Both the position numbers and the translations under genes were made by a program. From Ruegeria atlantica (lineage in GTDB: Bacteria > Pseudomonadota > Alphaproteobacteria > Rhodobacterales > Rhodobacteraceae): a DNA stretch of 64,000 nt. The notes beneath the pieces were generated by a model. It was not told the origin of the DNA. It was given only the letters and a program-made list of their open reading frames with translations, and ran no database searches. Positions within the stretch are counted from its first letter, which is position 1, and every line of letters starts with the position of its first letter. Location: positions 310,001-374,000 of the forward strand of contig NZ_WQBE01000002.1 in the NCBI RefSeq assembly GCF_013032005.1, written 5' to 3'. Below are positions 1-8,270 of this stretch, one piece after another.

Positions 1-837
1 ATCGATCAGCGCCGGGTTGAACAAGGCCAGTTGTCGGTTGCGGTCAAATATGGCCAGCCCGATAGACAATTGAGCAAAGGTTTTCGTCATGGTCTGGACG
101 AACTTGCGCTGAGCGGTCTCTGCGGCAACGATGGCATTGATATCGACGGCATAGCACAGGTGCCCCTCGGGGTGATCCACCAGAGTCAGGTCGAACCACA
201 GCTTGTTGCCGCTGCCTTCGGACGAAATTGAGATGCGGCTTTTTGCCCCCAACCGAGCGTCTTCATCAGCGCCGGGGAACATCGGTGCGGTCAAATCAGT
301 ATCCTGACCGCGGACCTTGCGCACAAGTGAGACATAGGCGGCGTTGCACCAGCGCACGTTACCTTGATGATCCAGCAGCCAAACCGGATAGGGAGCCTGT
401 TCCATCGCCAGCCGGATCGGGTCTTGGGGGTCGCGCTGCACCGGGTCGGGGCGGTCGGTACTGTCGCGCAGTTGCACCCGCACGATCCCGTCGATCCATT
501 CACACAGGACATCGCGTTCGATGGTGCAGTCGATGGCAGGAATGACCAGGGTACCTTCGCGTCGAATACGGTCTGGTGTTTCCGGAAAGGTCGGAAAGTC
601 CCGTTGCAGCAGGCGGCGCAGATCAGGCCAGTCGCGGACTGCCTGAAACCCTTCCAGAGAAATATCGGAATGGCTGATAAGGCGGTCCTCATCGAACAGA
701 AACACCGCATCGAACAGCGACGCGGGTGAGGACAGACCGAAACTATCGCCCCGCTGCCGACGACGGGGCAAAAGCCATTGCACCGCCAGGCTGGCGGATA
801 CTAGGCTGATAGCGGCCAGAATGATCCAGTCGACCAT
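1..837 (-). CDS. PAS-domain sensor histidine kinase, partial (runs off the window start)
   Basis: The minus strand is open from ATG at 837 to base 1 (279 codons, no stop). The product begins with a single membrane segment (about residues 3–24, WIILAAISLVSASLAVQWLL) followed by an Arg-rich cytoplasmic stretch and then PAS-like sequence: 'APYPVWLLDHQGNVRWCN' near residue 150 and a second PAS-like start near the cut end ('LSIGLAIFDRNRQLALFNPA'). The kinase domain must lie outside the window, so the histidine-kinase call is inferred from architecture and from the neighbour: it lies 64 bp downstream of regB on the same strand. It could be another PAS signalling protein, but a membrane-anchored sensor kinase is the best reading. 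Confidence 0.75.
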   Translation of the reverse strand, partial: MVDWIILAAISLVSASLAVQWLLPRRRQRGDSFGLSSPASLFDAVFLFDEDRLISHSDISLEGFQAVRDWPDLRRLLQRDFPTFPETPDRIRREGTLVIPAIDCTIERDVLCEWIDGIVRVQLRDSTDRPDPVQRDPQDPIRLAMEQAPYPVWLLDHQGNVRWCNAAYVSLVRKVRGQDTDLTAPMFPGADEDARLGAKSRISISSEGSGNKLWFDLTLVDHPEGHLCYAVDINAIVAAETAQRKFVQTMTKTFAQLSIGLAIFDRNRQLALFNPALID

Positions 838-901
838 GCTCTCCTCGGTACTGACATCACGAGAAGGAACTATGCGCGTTAATGGTTAACGGGGTCTTAA
901 C

Positions 902-2299
902 TCAGACCTGGATACGCTGGTTCGCACCCGACGGGACAGGCGTGTCGCCGGTTTGCGCGTCGATCAGATTTCGCGGCCAGGAAACCTGTACGATTGCGCC
1001 CCGCCGGTCTTTTTTGTCGCTCAGGTTCTGATAGGGATCTGACCCGTTGGCGAATTGAAGCTCTGCCCCGCTGCGTTCCAGCAGGGTTTTGGCAATGAAC
1101 AACCCCAGCCCCATGCCTTCATACCCCGGGCGGGTACGCTGATCGGATTCGGCCCGGCGGCGGCGCATGAAGGGATCACCGATACGGCCAATCATCTGCG
1201 ATGGGTACCCGCGCCCGTCATCCATGATGTTGATAGTGATCTGGTCTGTGGTCCATTCGGCCTCGACCCAGACATTGGCGCGGGCGAAATCCACCGCGTT
1301 CTGGATCAGGTTGCGCAGCCCGTGAATGATCTCGGGCTTGCGCAGGATCGAGGGTTGCTGAACATCTCCGTCCCCGGCAGGCCCTTCGTCAAAATGCACC
1401 GCCTTGCCCCGGTGAATATGCGGCTCGGCGGCTTCATGCACCACGGTGGACAGGGGGGCTTGCCGTAGATGTAGGTCGTCTTTGCCAGCACGGCCCATAT
1501 CGCGCAGGATATCGCGGCAGCGATTGGCCTGTTCGCGGATCAGTGCGGCATCGTCTTTCAGGTCGGGGCGGTCATCCAGCTCTTCGATAAGCTCGGAACT
1601 GGTCAGCTTGATCGTGGCCAATGGCGTTCCCAGTTCATGCGCGGCGGCGGCGACCACACCGCCCAGATCGGTCAGCTTCTGTTCGCGCGCCAGGGCCATG
1701 TGGGTGGCTGCAAGCGCTTCGGACATGGATCGGACCTCGGAACTGACGCGGTGTGAGTAGGCGCCAATGAACACGATTGCGATCACGATCGCGGCCCAGT
1801 TTCCGAATAACAACATGTCGGGGATCAGCAACGCCTCGCCCTGCTCCGTGCGCAGCGGCAGATGAAACTCAGCAAGCAAGGATGCCACAACAATCGCAAC
1901 ACCCCCCACGATCAGGGTTGAACGCGTACTCATTACGTTGGCCGAAATGGTCACCGGCCCCAGCAGAAGCAACGCAAACGGGTTGTTCAGACCACCGGTC
2001 AGATACAGCAGAATGGCCAGTTGCAGCAGATCGAACAGAACCATCAGGAAGTTCTCGAACTCGGTCAGGCGCTTGTTTTGCGGGAACAGAAGAATGGCCG
2101 TCATGTTGCCCATGACCGAAACACCAATGGCCAGATAACACAGTGCCAGTTCCAGCTGCACGTGATAATATCGCTGTGCCACGGTTATGGCCGTGAACTG
2201 GCCAATGATCGCCACCCAGCGCAATAGGATCAGCGTGCGCAGCCGAATCCAACTGCTGCTTTCCTGACCGCGCCACAATGTGATGTTGGAATTTGCCAT
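902..2299 (-). CDS. regB: Redox-sensing histidine kinase RegB/PrrB
   Basis: A 465-residue membrane sensor kinase that autophosphorylates and passes phosphate to RegA to control redox-dependent genes. About six membrane segments fill residues 20–185. The RegB quinone-site heptad GGLNNPF is at 102–108, the H-box histidine is H221 (AAAAHELGTPLATI), and the conserved redox-active cysteine is C261 (NRCRDILRDMG). N, G1 and G2 boxes follow (NLIQNAVDFA, DDGRGYP, GMGLGLFIAKTLLE). The gene is divergent from senC with 92 bp between the starts, the classical reg/prr arrangement. Length and motifs match the family, so this is a firm call. Confidence 0.96.
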   Translation of the reverse strand: MANSNITLWRGQESSSWIRLRTLILLRWVAIIGQFTAITVAQRYYHVQLELALCYLAIGVSVMGNMTAILLFPQNKRLTEFENFLMVLFDLLQLAILLYLTGGLNNPFALLLLGPVTISANVMSTRSTLIVGGVAIVVASLLAEFHLPLRTEQGEALLIPDMLLFGNWAAIVIAIVFIGAYSHRVSSEVRSMSEALAATHMALAREQKLTDLGGVVAAAAHELGTPLATIKLTSSELIEELDDRPDLKDDAALIREQANRCRDILRDMGRAGKDDLHLRQAPLSTVVHEAAEPHIHRGKAVHFDEGPAGDGDVQQPSILRKPEIIHGLRNLIQNAVDFARANVWVEAEWTTDQITINIMDDGRGYPSQMIGRIGDPFMRRRRAESDQRTRPGYEGMGLGLFIAKTLLERSGAELQFANGSDPYQNLSDKKDRRGAIVQVSWPRNLIDAQTGDTPVPSGANQRIQV

Positions 2300-2391
2300 C
2301 GGTCTATTATGTCCTGTTGCATCGGCTGTTCATCTTGATAGGTGTCCCGGCGAAAACGATCAACAACCCCTCTCATTTCAGGATTGATGTC

Positions 2392-3012
2392 ATGACCCGC
2401 CTTTATGCCATCCTCGCAACCGTTGTTCTGGCCGTTGGCCTGGGCGCCATGTGGCTGCTGACGCTGGGGGGCCGGTCGGACGATCAGTTCGCGCAATGCC
2501 GTTCCGGCCAGATCGCCGGTGGCTCAGCCGCGATTGGCGGCCCGTTCGAGCTGATCAACGGCAAGGGTGAGACCGTTACCGACAAAGATGTGATCACCGA
2601 GCCGACACTGGTTTATTTCGGCTATACCTTCTGCCCCGATGTCTGCCCTTTCGATATGTCGCGCAATGCCGAGGCCGTGGATATTCTGGCCGAGCGTGGC
2701 CAGTCTGTGACGCCGCTGTTCATCTCGATCGACCCGGATCGCGACACACCCGAAGTGATGGCTGATTATGCGTTCAATCTGGGCGGCAAAACCATCGCTC
2801 TGACCGGCACGCCCGAGCAGGTCAAGGCCGCCAGCCAAACCTACAAGACCTATTACAAGGCTCATGACAAAAGCGACGAATTCTATCTGGTCGACCATTC
2901 CACCTTTACTTACCTGATGACGCCCGAGCATGGATTCCTGGAATTCTTCAACCGCGACGACACGGCGGAGCAGATGGCCGACAAGGTCGGGTGCTTCCTG
3001 GATCAGATGTAG
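2392..3012 (+). CDS. senC: SCO1/SenC/PrrC copper chaperone-thioredoxin protein
   Basis: A 206-residue Sco-family protein needed for copper delivery to the CuA centre of cytochrome c oxidase; in Rhodobacter, PrrC also feeds the redox signal toward RegB. An N-terminal membrane anchor (residues 3–23) exports the thioredoxin-like domain to the periplasm. The copper ligands are visible: CPDVC after FGYTF, and the distal His in VDHSTFTY. I chose ATG 2392 because it gives the usual short anchor; the in-frame upstream extension to 2293 overlaps the regB start. It is followed 85 bp later by regA. Confidence 0.94.
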   Translation: MTRLYAILATVVLAVGLGAMWLLTLGGRSDDQFAQCRSGQIAGGSAAIGGPFELINGKGETVTDKDVITEPTLVYFGYTFCPDVCPFDMSRNAEAVDILAERGQSVTPLFISIDPDRDTPEVMADYAFNLGGKTIALTGTPEQVKAASQTYKTYYKAHDKSDEFYLVDHSTFTYLMTPEHGFLEFFNRDDTAEQMADKVGCFLDQM

Positions 3013-3097
3013 GGCGCACAGTCGATTTGACCTTTGAAATGGCGCTGCTATTACTCATGTTTAAGCCAAAGACGTAAAATTACGGAAAGAACAGAAT

Positions 3098-3652
3098 ATG
3101 GCGGACAGCTCTGACCTGGATATCGGCCCCGATAAATCCCTGCTTTTGGTGGATGATGATGAGCCGTTTCTGAGACGTCTGGCCAAAGCCATGGAGAAGC
3201 GCGGGTTCGAAGTTGAGACCGCAGGTTCCGTCGCCGCAGGCCGCGCCATTTCTACAGCCCGCCCCCCTGCATATGCCGTTGTCGACCTGCGGCTTGAGGA
3301 TGGCAACGGTCTGGATGTGGTCGAAGTTTTGCGCGAAAAACGCCCCGACAGCCGGGTTGTGGTTCTGACCGGATATGGCGCGATTGCCACCGCCGTGGCC
3401 GCCGTCAAGATCGGCGCGACCGACTACCTGTCAAAACCCGCCGATGCCACCGACATCACCAATGCGCTTCTCGCCAAGGGCGACGAACTGCCCCCGCCGC
3501 CGGAAAACCCCATGAGTGCGGATCGCGTACGTTGGGAGCATATCCAGCGGGTCTATGAGCTGTGCGACCGGAACGTTTCCGAGACCGCGCGCCGGTTGAA
3601 CATGCACCGCCGGACATTGCAGCGGATATTGGCGAAGCGCAGTCCGCGGTGA
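3098..3652 (+). CDS. regA: Response regulator RegA/PrrA
   Basis: A 184-residue global redox response regulator. The receiver domain (about 12–125) has the acidic pocket LLVDDDEP, phospho-acceptor D63 (VVDLRLEDG), T of VVVLTGYG and the conserved K of LSKPAD. A short Pro linker (PPPPEN) leads to a Fis-type helix-turn-helix (about 140–184, VYELCDRNVSETARRLNMHRRTLQ split at the turn). RegA is phosphorylated by RegB and controls photosynthesis, respiration, carbon and nitrogen fixation genes in relatives. The near-invariant C-terminal helix and the locus make the call secure. Confidence 0.96.
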   Translation: MADSSDLDIGPDKSLLLVDDDEPFLRRLAKAMEKRGFEVETAGSVAAGRAISTARPPAYAVVDLRLEDGNGLDVVEVLREKRPDSRVVVLTGYGAIATAVAAVKIGATDYLSKPADATDITNALLAKGDELPPPPENPMSADRVRWEHIQRVYELCDRNVSETARRLNMHRRTLQRILAKRSPR

Positions 3653-3684
3653 AAGGCTTCGCCATGGTGTGCCCAATGGCAGAG

Positions 3685-4107
3685 CTATGCGGAACCAAAG
3701 ACATTCCACCACTTTTTCTTTCCGGTTTTTGCGAGCCTTGTGTCGCTGTTCGGAACCGGGTTTTTGCTCGCGCAGGGGTCTCTCGTCCCGTCCGGTTCAC
3801 CCAGACATAAAGCCGATCTGAAATAAGAATGCGCTCCTCGGAACATCTTCACCTGCTCTTCTCTGTTTGGTTCTTGAGCAACTTTTTCCATGAAATTTGA
3901 GTAAGCTACAATTAAGTCGTCGATTTCTGTGCCGAACACAACGGTTCGGGCTTGTCGCGCCTTTTCTGGATCGGTGTACAGGAATGCGACGTTGTACATA
4001 GCATGGGGATTGAATTCACCGTTGGTTACTTCGTCGATCAAACCTTGATACTTTTCATAAACTTGAAGTGGCAAGACAAAATGCGCTTCTGTACCTTCGG
4101 GTTTCAT
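3685..4107 (-). CDS. Hypothetical protein, lineage-restricted
   Basis: A 140-residue soluble protein that I do not recognise. The N-terminal 100 residues look folded and mixed alpha/beta (VYEKYQGLIDEVTNGEF, YNVAFLYTDPEKARQAR, DDLIVAYSNFMEKVAQ); the C-terminal 35 residues are Lys/Arg/Trp-rich and end KKKWWNVFGSA. The start has a Shine-Dalgarno-like AGGTGAT 5–6 bases upstream. No signal peptide or membrane segment is apparent. It is more AT-rich than its neighbours and sits between regA and the HD hydrolase gene, where related genomes carry hvrA or spb, so it may be a recent insertion. Function unknown. Confidence 0.6.
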   Translation of the reverse strand: MKPEGTEAHFVLPLQVYEKYQGLIDEVTNGEFNPHAMYNVAFLYTDPEKARQARTVVFGTEIDDLIVAYSNFMEKVAQEPNREEQVKMFRGAHSYFRSALCLGEPDGTRDPCASKNPVPNSDTRLAKTGKKKWWNVFGSA

Positions 4108-4226
4108 TTTTGATCACCTGTATTTTCTGTTTTCTAACTGGCTTCACGCATTGGCAAAGAGTTTTTACAACTATGTAAACTTGCTTTCTGCGAAAAGAAA
4201 TCAACCTTTAGTACAAAAGGTGTCGA

Positions 4227-4820
4227 CTATAGTTTTGACAACAATTCTCTGTGTCTGCCCAAATAGGATTGTCGCACCTCAACTGGTGGACGCAACACGA
4301 TCTCCAGCCCCTCCATCACCGCCTTATCCGGGCGACCAAAGAACTTCGTCGCCTCGGCCTCGGAAAACCCCGCAATCTGTGTCGCCTCCATCCAGGCGCT
4401 GATCTTGTCGGCTTTCTTGATCTGCCGTTTCACCGTTTTCGGCACTGCAGCAGGCAACCCGAACCGAATGTGGATCGCGGCCGCCAGACGGTCATCCAAA
4501 GCGCCGTAATCGGGGCCAACGGCGGATTTGACGGGAGAGATCATATCTCCGATCACATATTCCGGCGCATCGTGTAACAAAGCCGCGAGCCGCCATTTCA
4601 CCGGCGCATTGGGCGCAATCCGGCCAAAAAGCTCTTCGACCAGCAGGGAATGCTCGGCCACGGAATAGGCGAAATCACCCGCCGTTTGGCCGTTCCAACG
4701 GGCCACAAAGGCCAATCCGTGGGCGATATCTTCGATTTCGATGTCCACGGGGGTCGGATCCAGCAGATCCAGCCTGCGCCCCGACAGCATTCTTTGCCAC
4801 GCTCGTGCTTGTGTTGCCAT
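4227..4820 (-). CDS. HD-domain phosphohydrolase (YfbR-like)
   Basis: A 197-residue HD-superfamily metal hydrolase; the family includes 5'-deoxynucleotidases such as YfbR. Metal-binding residues are visible: H in YSVAEHSLLVEEL, the HD pair in ALLHDAPEYVIGDM, and D in LDDRLAAAIH. The reading frame is open upstream to 5135, but the family-like N terminus (ATQARAWQRMLSGRRLDLLD) starts at the ATG at 4820, preceded by AGGG about 9 bases upstream, so the extension is treated as non-coding. Substrate specificity cannot be read from sequence. Confidence 0.85.
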   Translation of the reverse strand: MATQARAWQRMLSGRRLDLLDPTPVDIEIEDIAHGLAFVARWNGQTAGDFAYSVAEHSLLVEELFGRIAPNAPVKWRLAALLHDAPEYVIGDMISPVKSAVGPDYGALDDRLAAAIHIRFGLPAAVPKTVKRQIKKADKISAWMEATQIAGFSEAEATKFFGRPDKAVMEGLEIVLRPPVEVRQSYLGRHRELLSKL

Positions 4821-5024
4821 TATGCCATGCCCTGTGAAGTCGCTCACGTAAGTTTTGGGTTTTTGTGTTATGATGTACCTGTCGAGATCACCAGCTGCCA
4901 ACTTTTTCTTGACCAGACGTGCTTTGAATTGGCGCGTGGTGATACCGACATCTGTGCTGAGGGGGGTGCATGCTCCTCCTGGTGTGCCCCTCTCGGAACG
5001 TAACTCGTATCGAAGGGAGCTACT

Positions 5025-5339
5025 ATGTTTAAGCGACTGTTTGGAATTACCCTGGCCTTTGGAATGGCCGCCACTGCCCCCCCTGCATTTGCCCAAGGTT
5101 GTGCGCAACGCGAGCATGTGATCGCCAAGCTGCAAGACAGCTATTCAGAAGAGCTGGTCTTTGGTGGATTGCAGAAAACGCGTGGTGCGCAGGCGGTTAT
5201 GGAGGTTTGGACCTCGAAGGAAACCGGAAGCTACACGGTTCTGGTGACCCAAGCGAACGGCATTAGTTGTATTGTCGCCGTTGGCACCGATTTTTTTGAA
5301 GCGATCCCGAAGATTACACTAAAGGGTGAGCCCAGCTGA
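5025..5339 (+). CDS. Small secreted hypothetical protein
   Basis: A 104-residue protein with a convincing signal peptide (MFKRLFGITLAFGMAATAPP, cleavage probably at AFA/QG near residue 24) and a strong ribosome site AAGGGAG at 5013–5019. The mature part has two cysteines (one just after cleavage, one in NGISCIVAVG) that could form a disulfide, and a TGSYTVLVTQANG beta-rich stretch. It resembles small periplasmic proteins common in Rhodobacteraceae, with no assigned activity. It lies divergent from the HD gene and upstream of ahcY. Confidence 0.75.
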   Translation: MFKRLFGITLAFGMAATAPPAFAQGCAQREHVIAKLQDSYSEELVFGGLQKTRGAQAVMEVWTSKETGSYTVLVTQANGISCIVAVGTDFFEAIPKITLKGEPS

Positions 5340-5383
5340 TTTTTGCTGCCAAATAATCTGTTTTCGGCCATCTGCGTTGCTAC

Positions 5384-5409
5384 CTGCCCCAAGGGATGCT
5401 AGGGGGCAG
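5384..5409 (+). other. Hairpin in the ahcY leader
   Basis: A perfect 7-bp stem CTGCCCC (5384–5390) / GGGGCAG (5403–5409) with a 12-base loop, followed by a weaker CCGG/CCGG pairing (5411–5414 / 5424–5427) just before the GGAG ribosome site at 5431. It lies between the secreted-protein gene and ahcY and could attenuate or stabilise ahcY mRNA. It does not match the SAH-riboswitch core I know, so no riboswitch is claimed. Confidence 0.35.
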
Positions 5410-5440
5410 CCCGGACCTGCTTACCGGAATGGAGTATATG

Positions 5441-6829
5441 ATGGCCGGGGACTATATCGTCAAAGACATTGCGCTGGCCGGGTTTGGCCGCAAAGAGCTG
5501 GACATCGCCGAAACCGAGATGCCGGGCCTGATGGCCCTGCGCGCGGAATACGGTGACGCAAAGCCCCTTAAAGGTGCGCGGATCGTCGGCTCGCTGCACA
5601 TGACCATCCAGACGGCTGTTCTGATCGAAACATTGGTGGCGTTGGGCGCGGATGTGCGCTGGGCGTCGTGCAACATCTTCTCAACCCAGGATCACGCGGC
5701 GGCAGCCATTGCCGAGGCTGGTATTCCGGTCTTTGCGATCAAAGGCCAGACGTTGGAAGAGCATTGGGATTATCTGGACAAATCCTTCCTGTTCGAAGAC
5801 GGCCCGAACATGATTCTGGATGATGGCGGCGACGCAACGCTGTATATCCTGCTGGGCGCACGTGCCGAAGCCGGCGAAGACATCATCCCCGTTCCGGGCT
5901 CGGAAGAGGAAGAAGTCATTAAGGCCCAGATCGCCAAGCGAATGGCGGCAAGCCCTGGCTGGTTCACCAAGATGCGTGATCAGATCCAGGGCGTGTCCGA
6001 GGAAACCACCACCGGTGTGAACCGCCTGTATCAGCTGGTGAAAGACGGCCACCTGCCGTTCCCGGCGATCAACGTGAACGACAGTGTCACCAAGTCGAAA
6101 TTCGACAACAAATACGGTTGTAAGGAATCGCTGGTCGACGGCATCCGTCGTGCCACCGACACGATGATGGCCGGTAAAGTTGCTGTCGTTTGTGGTTATG
6201 GTGACGTGGGCAAAGGCTCGGCCGCCTCGCTGCGCGGCGCGGGTGCCCGTGTGAAAGTGACCGAAGTTGACCCGATCTGCGCCCTGCAGGCGGCGATGGA
6301 CGGGTTCGAAGTCACTCTGCTGGAAGACGAAGTCGCATCGGCCGATATCTTCATCACCACCACCGGCAACAAGGACGTGATCCGCATCGAGCATATGCGC
6401 GAGATGAAGGACATGGCCATCGTCGGCAACATCGGTCACTTCGACAACGAAATTCAGGTGGCAAGCCTGAAGAACCACAAATGGACCAACATCAAGGAAC
6501 AGGTGGACATGATCGAGATGCCGTCGGGCAATCGTCTGATCCTGCTGTCCGAAGGCCGTTTGCTGAACCTCGGCAACGCCACCGGTCACCCGTCATTCGT
6601 GATGTCAGCTTCTTTCACCAACCAGGTTCTGGCGCAGATCGAGCTGTTCACGAAGGGTGATGAGTACAACAACGACGTCTACATCCTGCCCAAGCACCTG
6701 GATGAGAAGGTCGCGCGCCTGCATCTGGATCGCATCGGTGTGAAGCTGACCCAAATGGACAGTGAACAGGCGGCTTATATCGGCGTGAAACCCGAAGGCC
6801 CCTATAAGCCCGAGCATTACCGCTATTGA
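5441..6829 (+). CDS. ahcY: S-adenosylhomocysteine hydrolase (adenosylhomocysteinase)
   Basis: A 462-residue cytosolic NAD-dependent enzyme that splits S-adenosylhomocysteine to adenosine and homocysteine, clearing the product of SAM-dependent methylation. Family motifs are intact: [15 protein letters not shown], the [13 protein letters not shown] active-site stretch, the NAD-binding [18 protein letters not shown], and the C-terminal [13 protein letters not shown] ending with the catalytic-site K/Y pair. ATG 5441 is chosen because GGAG (5431–5434) lies six bases upstream; an adjacent ATG at 5438 would add one Met. Linkage of ahcY to reg genes is known in Rhodobacter. Confidence 0.97.
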   Translation: MAGDYIVKDIALAGFGRKELDIAETEMPGLMALRAEYGDAKPLKGARIVGSLHMTIQTAVLIETLVALGADVRWASCNIFSTQDHAAAAIAEAGIPVFAIKGQTLEEHWDYLDKSFLFEDGPNMILDDGGDATLYILLGARAEAGEDIIPVPGSEEEEVIKAQIAKRMAASPGWFTKMRDQIQGVSEETTTGVNRLYQLVKDGHLPFPAINVNDSVTKSKFDNKYGCKESLVDGIRRATDTMMAGKVAVVCGYGDVGKGSAASLRGAGARVKVTEVDPICALQAAMDGFEVTLLEDEVASADIFITTTGNKDVIRIEHMREMKDMAIVGNIGHFDNEIQVASLKNHKWTNIKEQVDMIEMPSGNRLILLSEGRLLNLGNATGHPSFVMSASFTNQVLAQIELFTKGDEYNNDVYILPKHLDEKVARLHLDRIGVKLTQMDSEQAAYIGVKPEGPYKPEHYRY

Positions 6830-6842
6830 TTGCGGAACGGGG

Positions 6843-7592
6843 ATGACCAAACGCACAAGACGCCGCCGGATTTTGTATCTGGCGGCGTCTTTGTTTTTTA
6901 CACTCGTTGCCTTGCTGATCGTCGTGGGCGGCGGCGGGTGGTGGGTGTTGTCGCATCCGCAAACTCCGGTGCCGCCACATTGGAACCCACTGCGGGACTT
7001 GACCGTGACAGCACCGGTTACGCCGGTCACCGCGTATCAGCTGCGCCGCGCCTTGGGGGACGAGGCACAGTGCCGGGCCGCCCTGTCCGCAGCCGAAGTG
7101 GTTTTTGAGCCGATGGACGAGCTGGTGGTGGATCGGAACTGTGGCATTGCCGGTCGGGGTCTGCTGTCTGGTTTGACCACCGCACGGATCGAGGCGGTCG
7201 AAACCAGCTGCACCACAACATTGCGGCTGGCCTTATGGGAACATCACGTGGTGCAGCCCGCCGCGCGCGAGATCTTGGGCACCGACGTGCGCGCCTTACG
7301 CCACGTGGGCAGCTACAATTGCCGCCGGATGCGCACTGCGCAGGGGCTGGACAGCGGCTGGAGCAGCCACGCCACCGCGGACGCGATTGATATAATCGGT
7401 CTGCAACTGGGGGATGGCCGATCCCTGATCCTGCTGACAGATTGGGACACGCCCGGACCCGAGGCCGCTTTTTTGCATCGGATTGGACGTGGTGCTTGTG
7501 ACTGGTTCCGGGTTGTTTTAGGGCCAGATTACAATCGCTTGCACGCCGACCATTTCCACCTGCAGGGTCCGGGTTGGGGCTTTTGCCGCTAG
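6843..7592 (+). CDS. Extensin-like C-terminal domain protein (LAS peptidase fold), membrane-anchored
   Basis: A 249-residue protein 13 bp after ahcY. An Arg-rich start and one membrane helix (about 10–36) anchor a periplasmic extensin-like C domain. The metal-binding pattern of LAS-type D,D-peptidases is present: H176 and D183 in SSHATADAIDI and H237/H239 in LHADHFHLQ, so a zinc peptidase acting on peptidoglycan is possible, though bacterial members of this family are poorly characterised. Four or more conserved cysteines (RNCGIAG, TSCTTT, YNCRRM, GACDW) suggest disulfides. Co-transcription with ahcY is likely from the spacing. Confidence 0.8.
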   Translation: MTKRTRRRRILYLAASLFFTLVALLIVVGGGGWWVLSHPQTPVPPHWNPLRDLTVTAPVTPVTAYQLRRALGDEAQCRAALSAAEVVFEPMDELVVDRNCGIAGRGLLSGLTTARIEAVETSCTTTLRLALWEHHVVQPAAREILGTDVRALRHVGSYNCRRMRTAQGLDSGWSSHATADAIDIIGLQLGDGRSLILLTDWDTPGPEAAFLHRIGRGACDWFRVVLGPDYNRLHADHFHLQGPGWGFCR

Positions 7593-7734
7593 GCTAGCCG
7601 GGCCGCTTTGCGCCCTTATCGGCATTAGGGGGAGAAATCCCTTAATTTTTTCCTTTCGGAAAAATATCCGTCGCGGCTAACCTTAATGAAGACGGTAAGG
7701 GTGCCGTTTCATTGTAACTTAGGGAGATTGGGAC

Positions 7735-8076
7735 ATGGGAAAACGCGACGAGCTGATCGCAAAATACGCAGATGATCTGAAAAACAAATGCGGAATGGAC
7801 CCTGATATGGACCTGCTGACCAAGGTCACAATCGGATGTGGTCCGGCGATCTATGACGCCGACGCGTCGACCGTGGCTGCCACGCAGGAAGGTGAGATCG
7901 AGACGGTCAAGAACAACTTTCTGATCAAGAAGCTGGGCCTGTCAGACGGGCCAGAGTTGACGGGCGCAATCAACACTGCGCTTGAAACCTATGGCATGTC
8001 TGAGCGTAACAAATACCGCGCCGTTGTCTATTACATGCTGACCAAGCATTTCGGCAAAGAGTCGGTCTACGGCTGA
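7735..8076 (+). CDS. DUF2853 family protein
   Basis: A 113-residue soluble helical protein typical of the DUF2853 family (N-terminal KRDELIAKYADDLKNK, central LTKVTIGCGPAIYD, C-terminal RNKYRAVVYYMLTKHFGK). Its function is not known. A Shine-Dalgarno AGGGAG precedes the ATG, 142 bp separate it from the extensin-like gene, and a strong intrinsic terminator follows immediately, so it is probably monocistronic. Confidence 0.85.
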   Translation: MGKRDELIAKYADDLKNKCGMDPDMDLLTKVTIGCGPAIYDADASTVAATQEGEIETVKNNFLIKKLGLSDGPELTGAINTALETYGMSERNKYRAVVYYMLTKHFGKESVYG

Positions 8077-8085
8077 TCCCTTGAT

Positions 8086-8119
8086 GCCCGTCAGGCCACT
8101 GGCGGGCGTTTTCAATTTT
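8086..8119 (+). terminator. Intrinsic terminator of the DUF2853 gene
   Basis: Stem GCCCGTCAG (8086–8094) / CTGGCGGGC (8099–8107), nine pairs with one G·U, loop of four, then GTTTTCAATTTT. It starts ten bases after the stop codon. Confidence 0.85.
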
Positions 8120-8132
8120 AAGCACTTGGTGT

Positions 8133-8162
8133 TTGTGCTGACCACCAGAACTCTACTAATAT
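8133..8162 (+). promoter_or_regulatory. Candidate sigma-70 promoter of a small RNA
   Basis: TTGTGC (8133–8138), 18-base spacer, TAATAT (8157–8162). It lies downstream of the DUF2853 terminator and upstream of an otherwise orphan terminator at 8235–8270 on the same strand. By pattern only. Confidence 0.35.
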
Positions 8163-8168
8163 CTAAGA

Positions 8169-8270
8169 GTGACCAGTACGGTCAGAGCCAAAGATTTCCA
8201 GACGCGTGTGGTGAGTAGGGAGCACGCGGGGGTAGGGAAGGTTCTGCATCGTCGGAACCTTCCCGCATTT
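8169..8270 (+). ncRNA. Candidate ~100-nt small RNA
   Basis: There is no coding sequence here, yet the stretch ends in a textbook terminator: GGGAAGGTTC (8235–8244) / GAACCTTCCC (8255–8264), ten perfect pairs with a ten-base loop, followed by GCATTTTTATT. The nearest plus-strand gene already has its own terminator at 8086, so this second one needs another transcript. A plausible promoter ends at 8162, giving an RNA from about 8169. The hairpin would also serve as the 3' structure for the minus gene ending at 8271, but the T-tract is on the plus side. Not matched to a named RNA family. Confidence 0.4.

Noticed and set aside
4821..5135. N-terminal extension of the HD hydrolase frame
   Set aside because: The extended frame runs through the divergent promoter and the start of the secreted-protein gene; the family N terminus is at 4820.
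5340..5440. SAH or SAM/SAH riboswitch
   Set aside because: Leader is structured but lacks the conserved core sequences of those riboswitches.
5681..6589. Long minus-strand frame inside ahcY
   Set aside because: Antisense shadow of a highly conserved gene with biased codons; composition is His/Gln-rich as expected of shadows.
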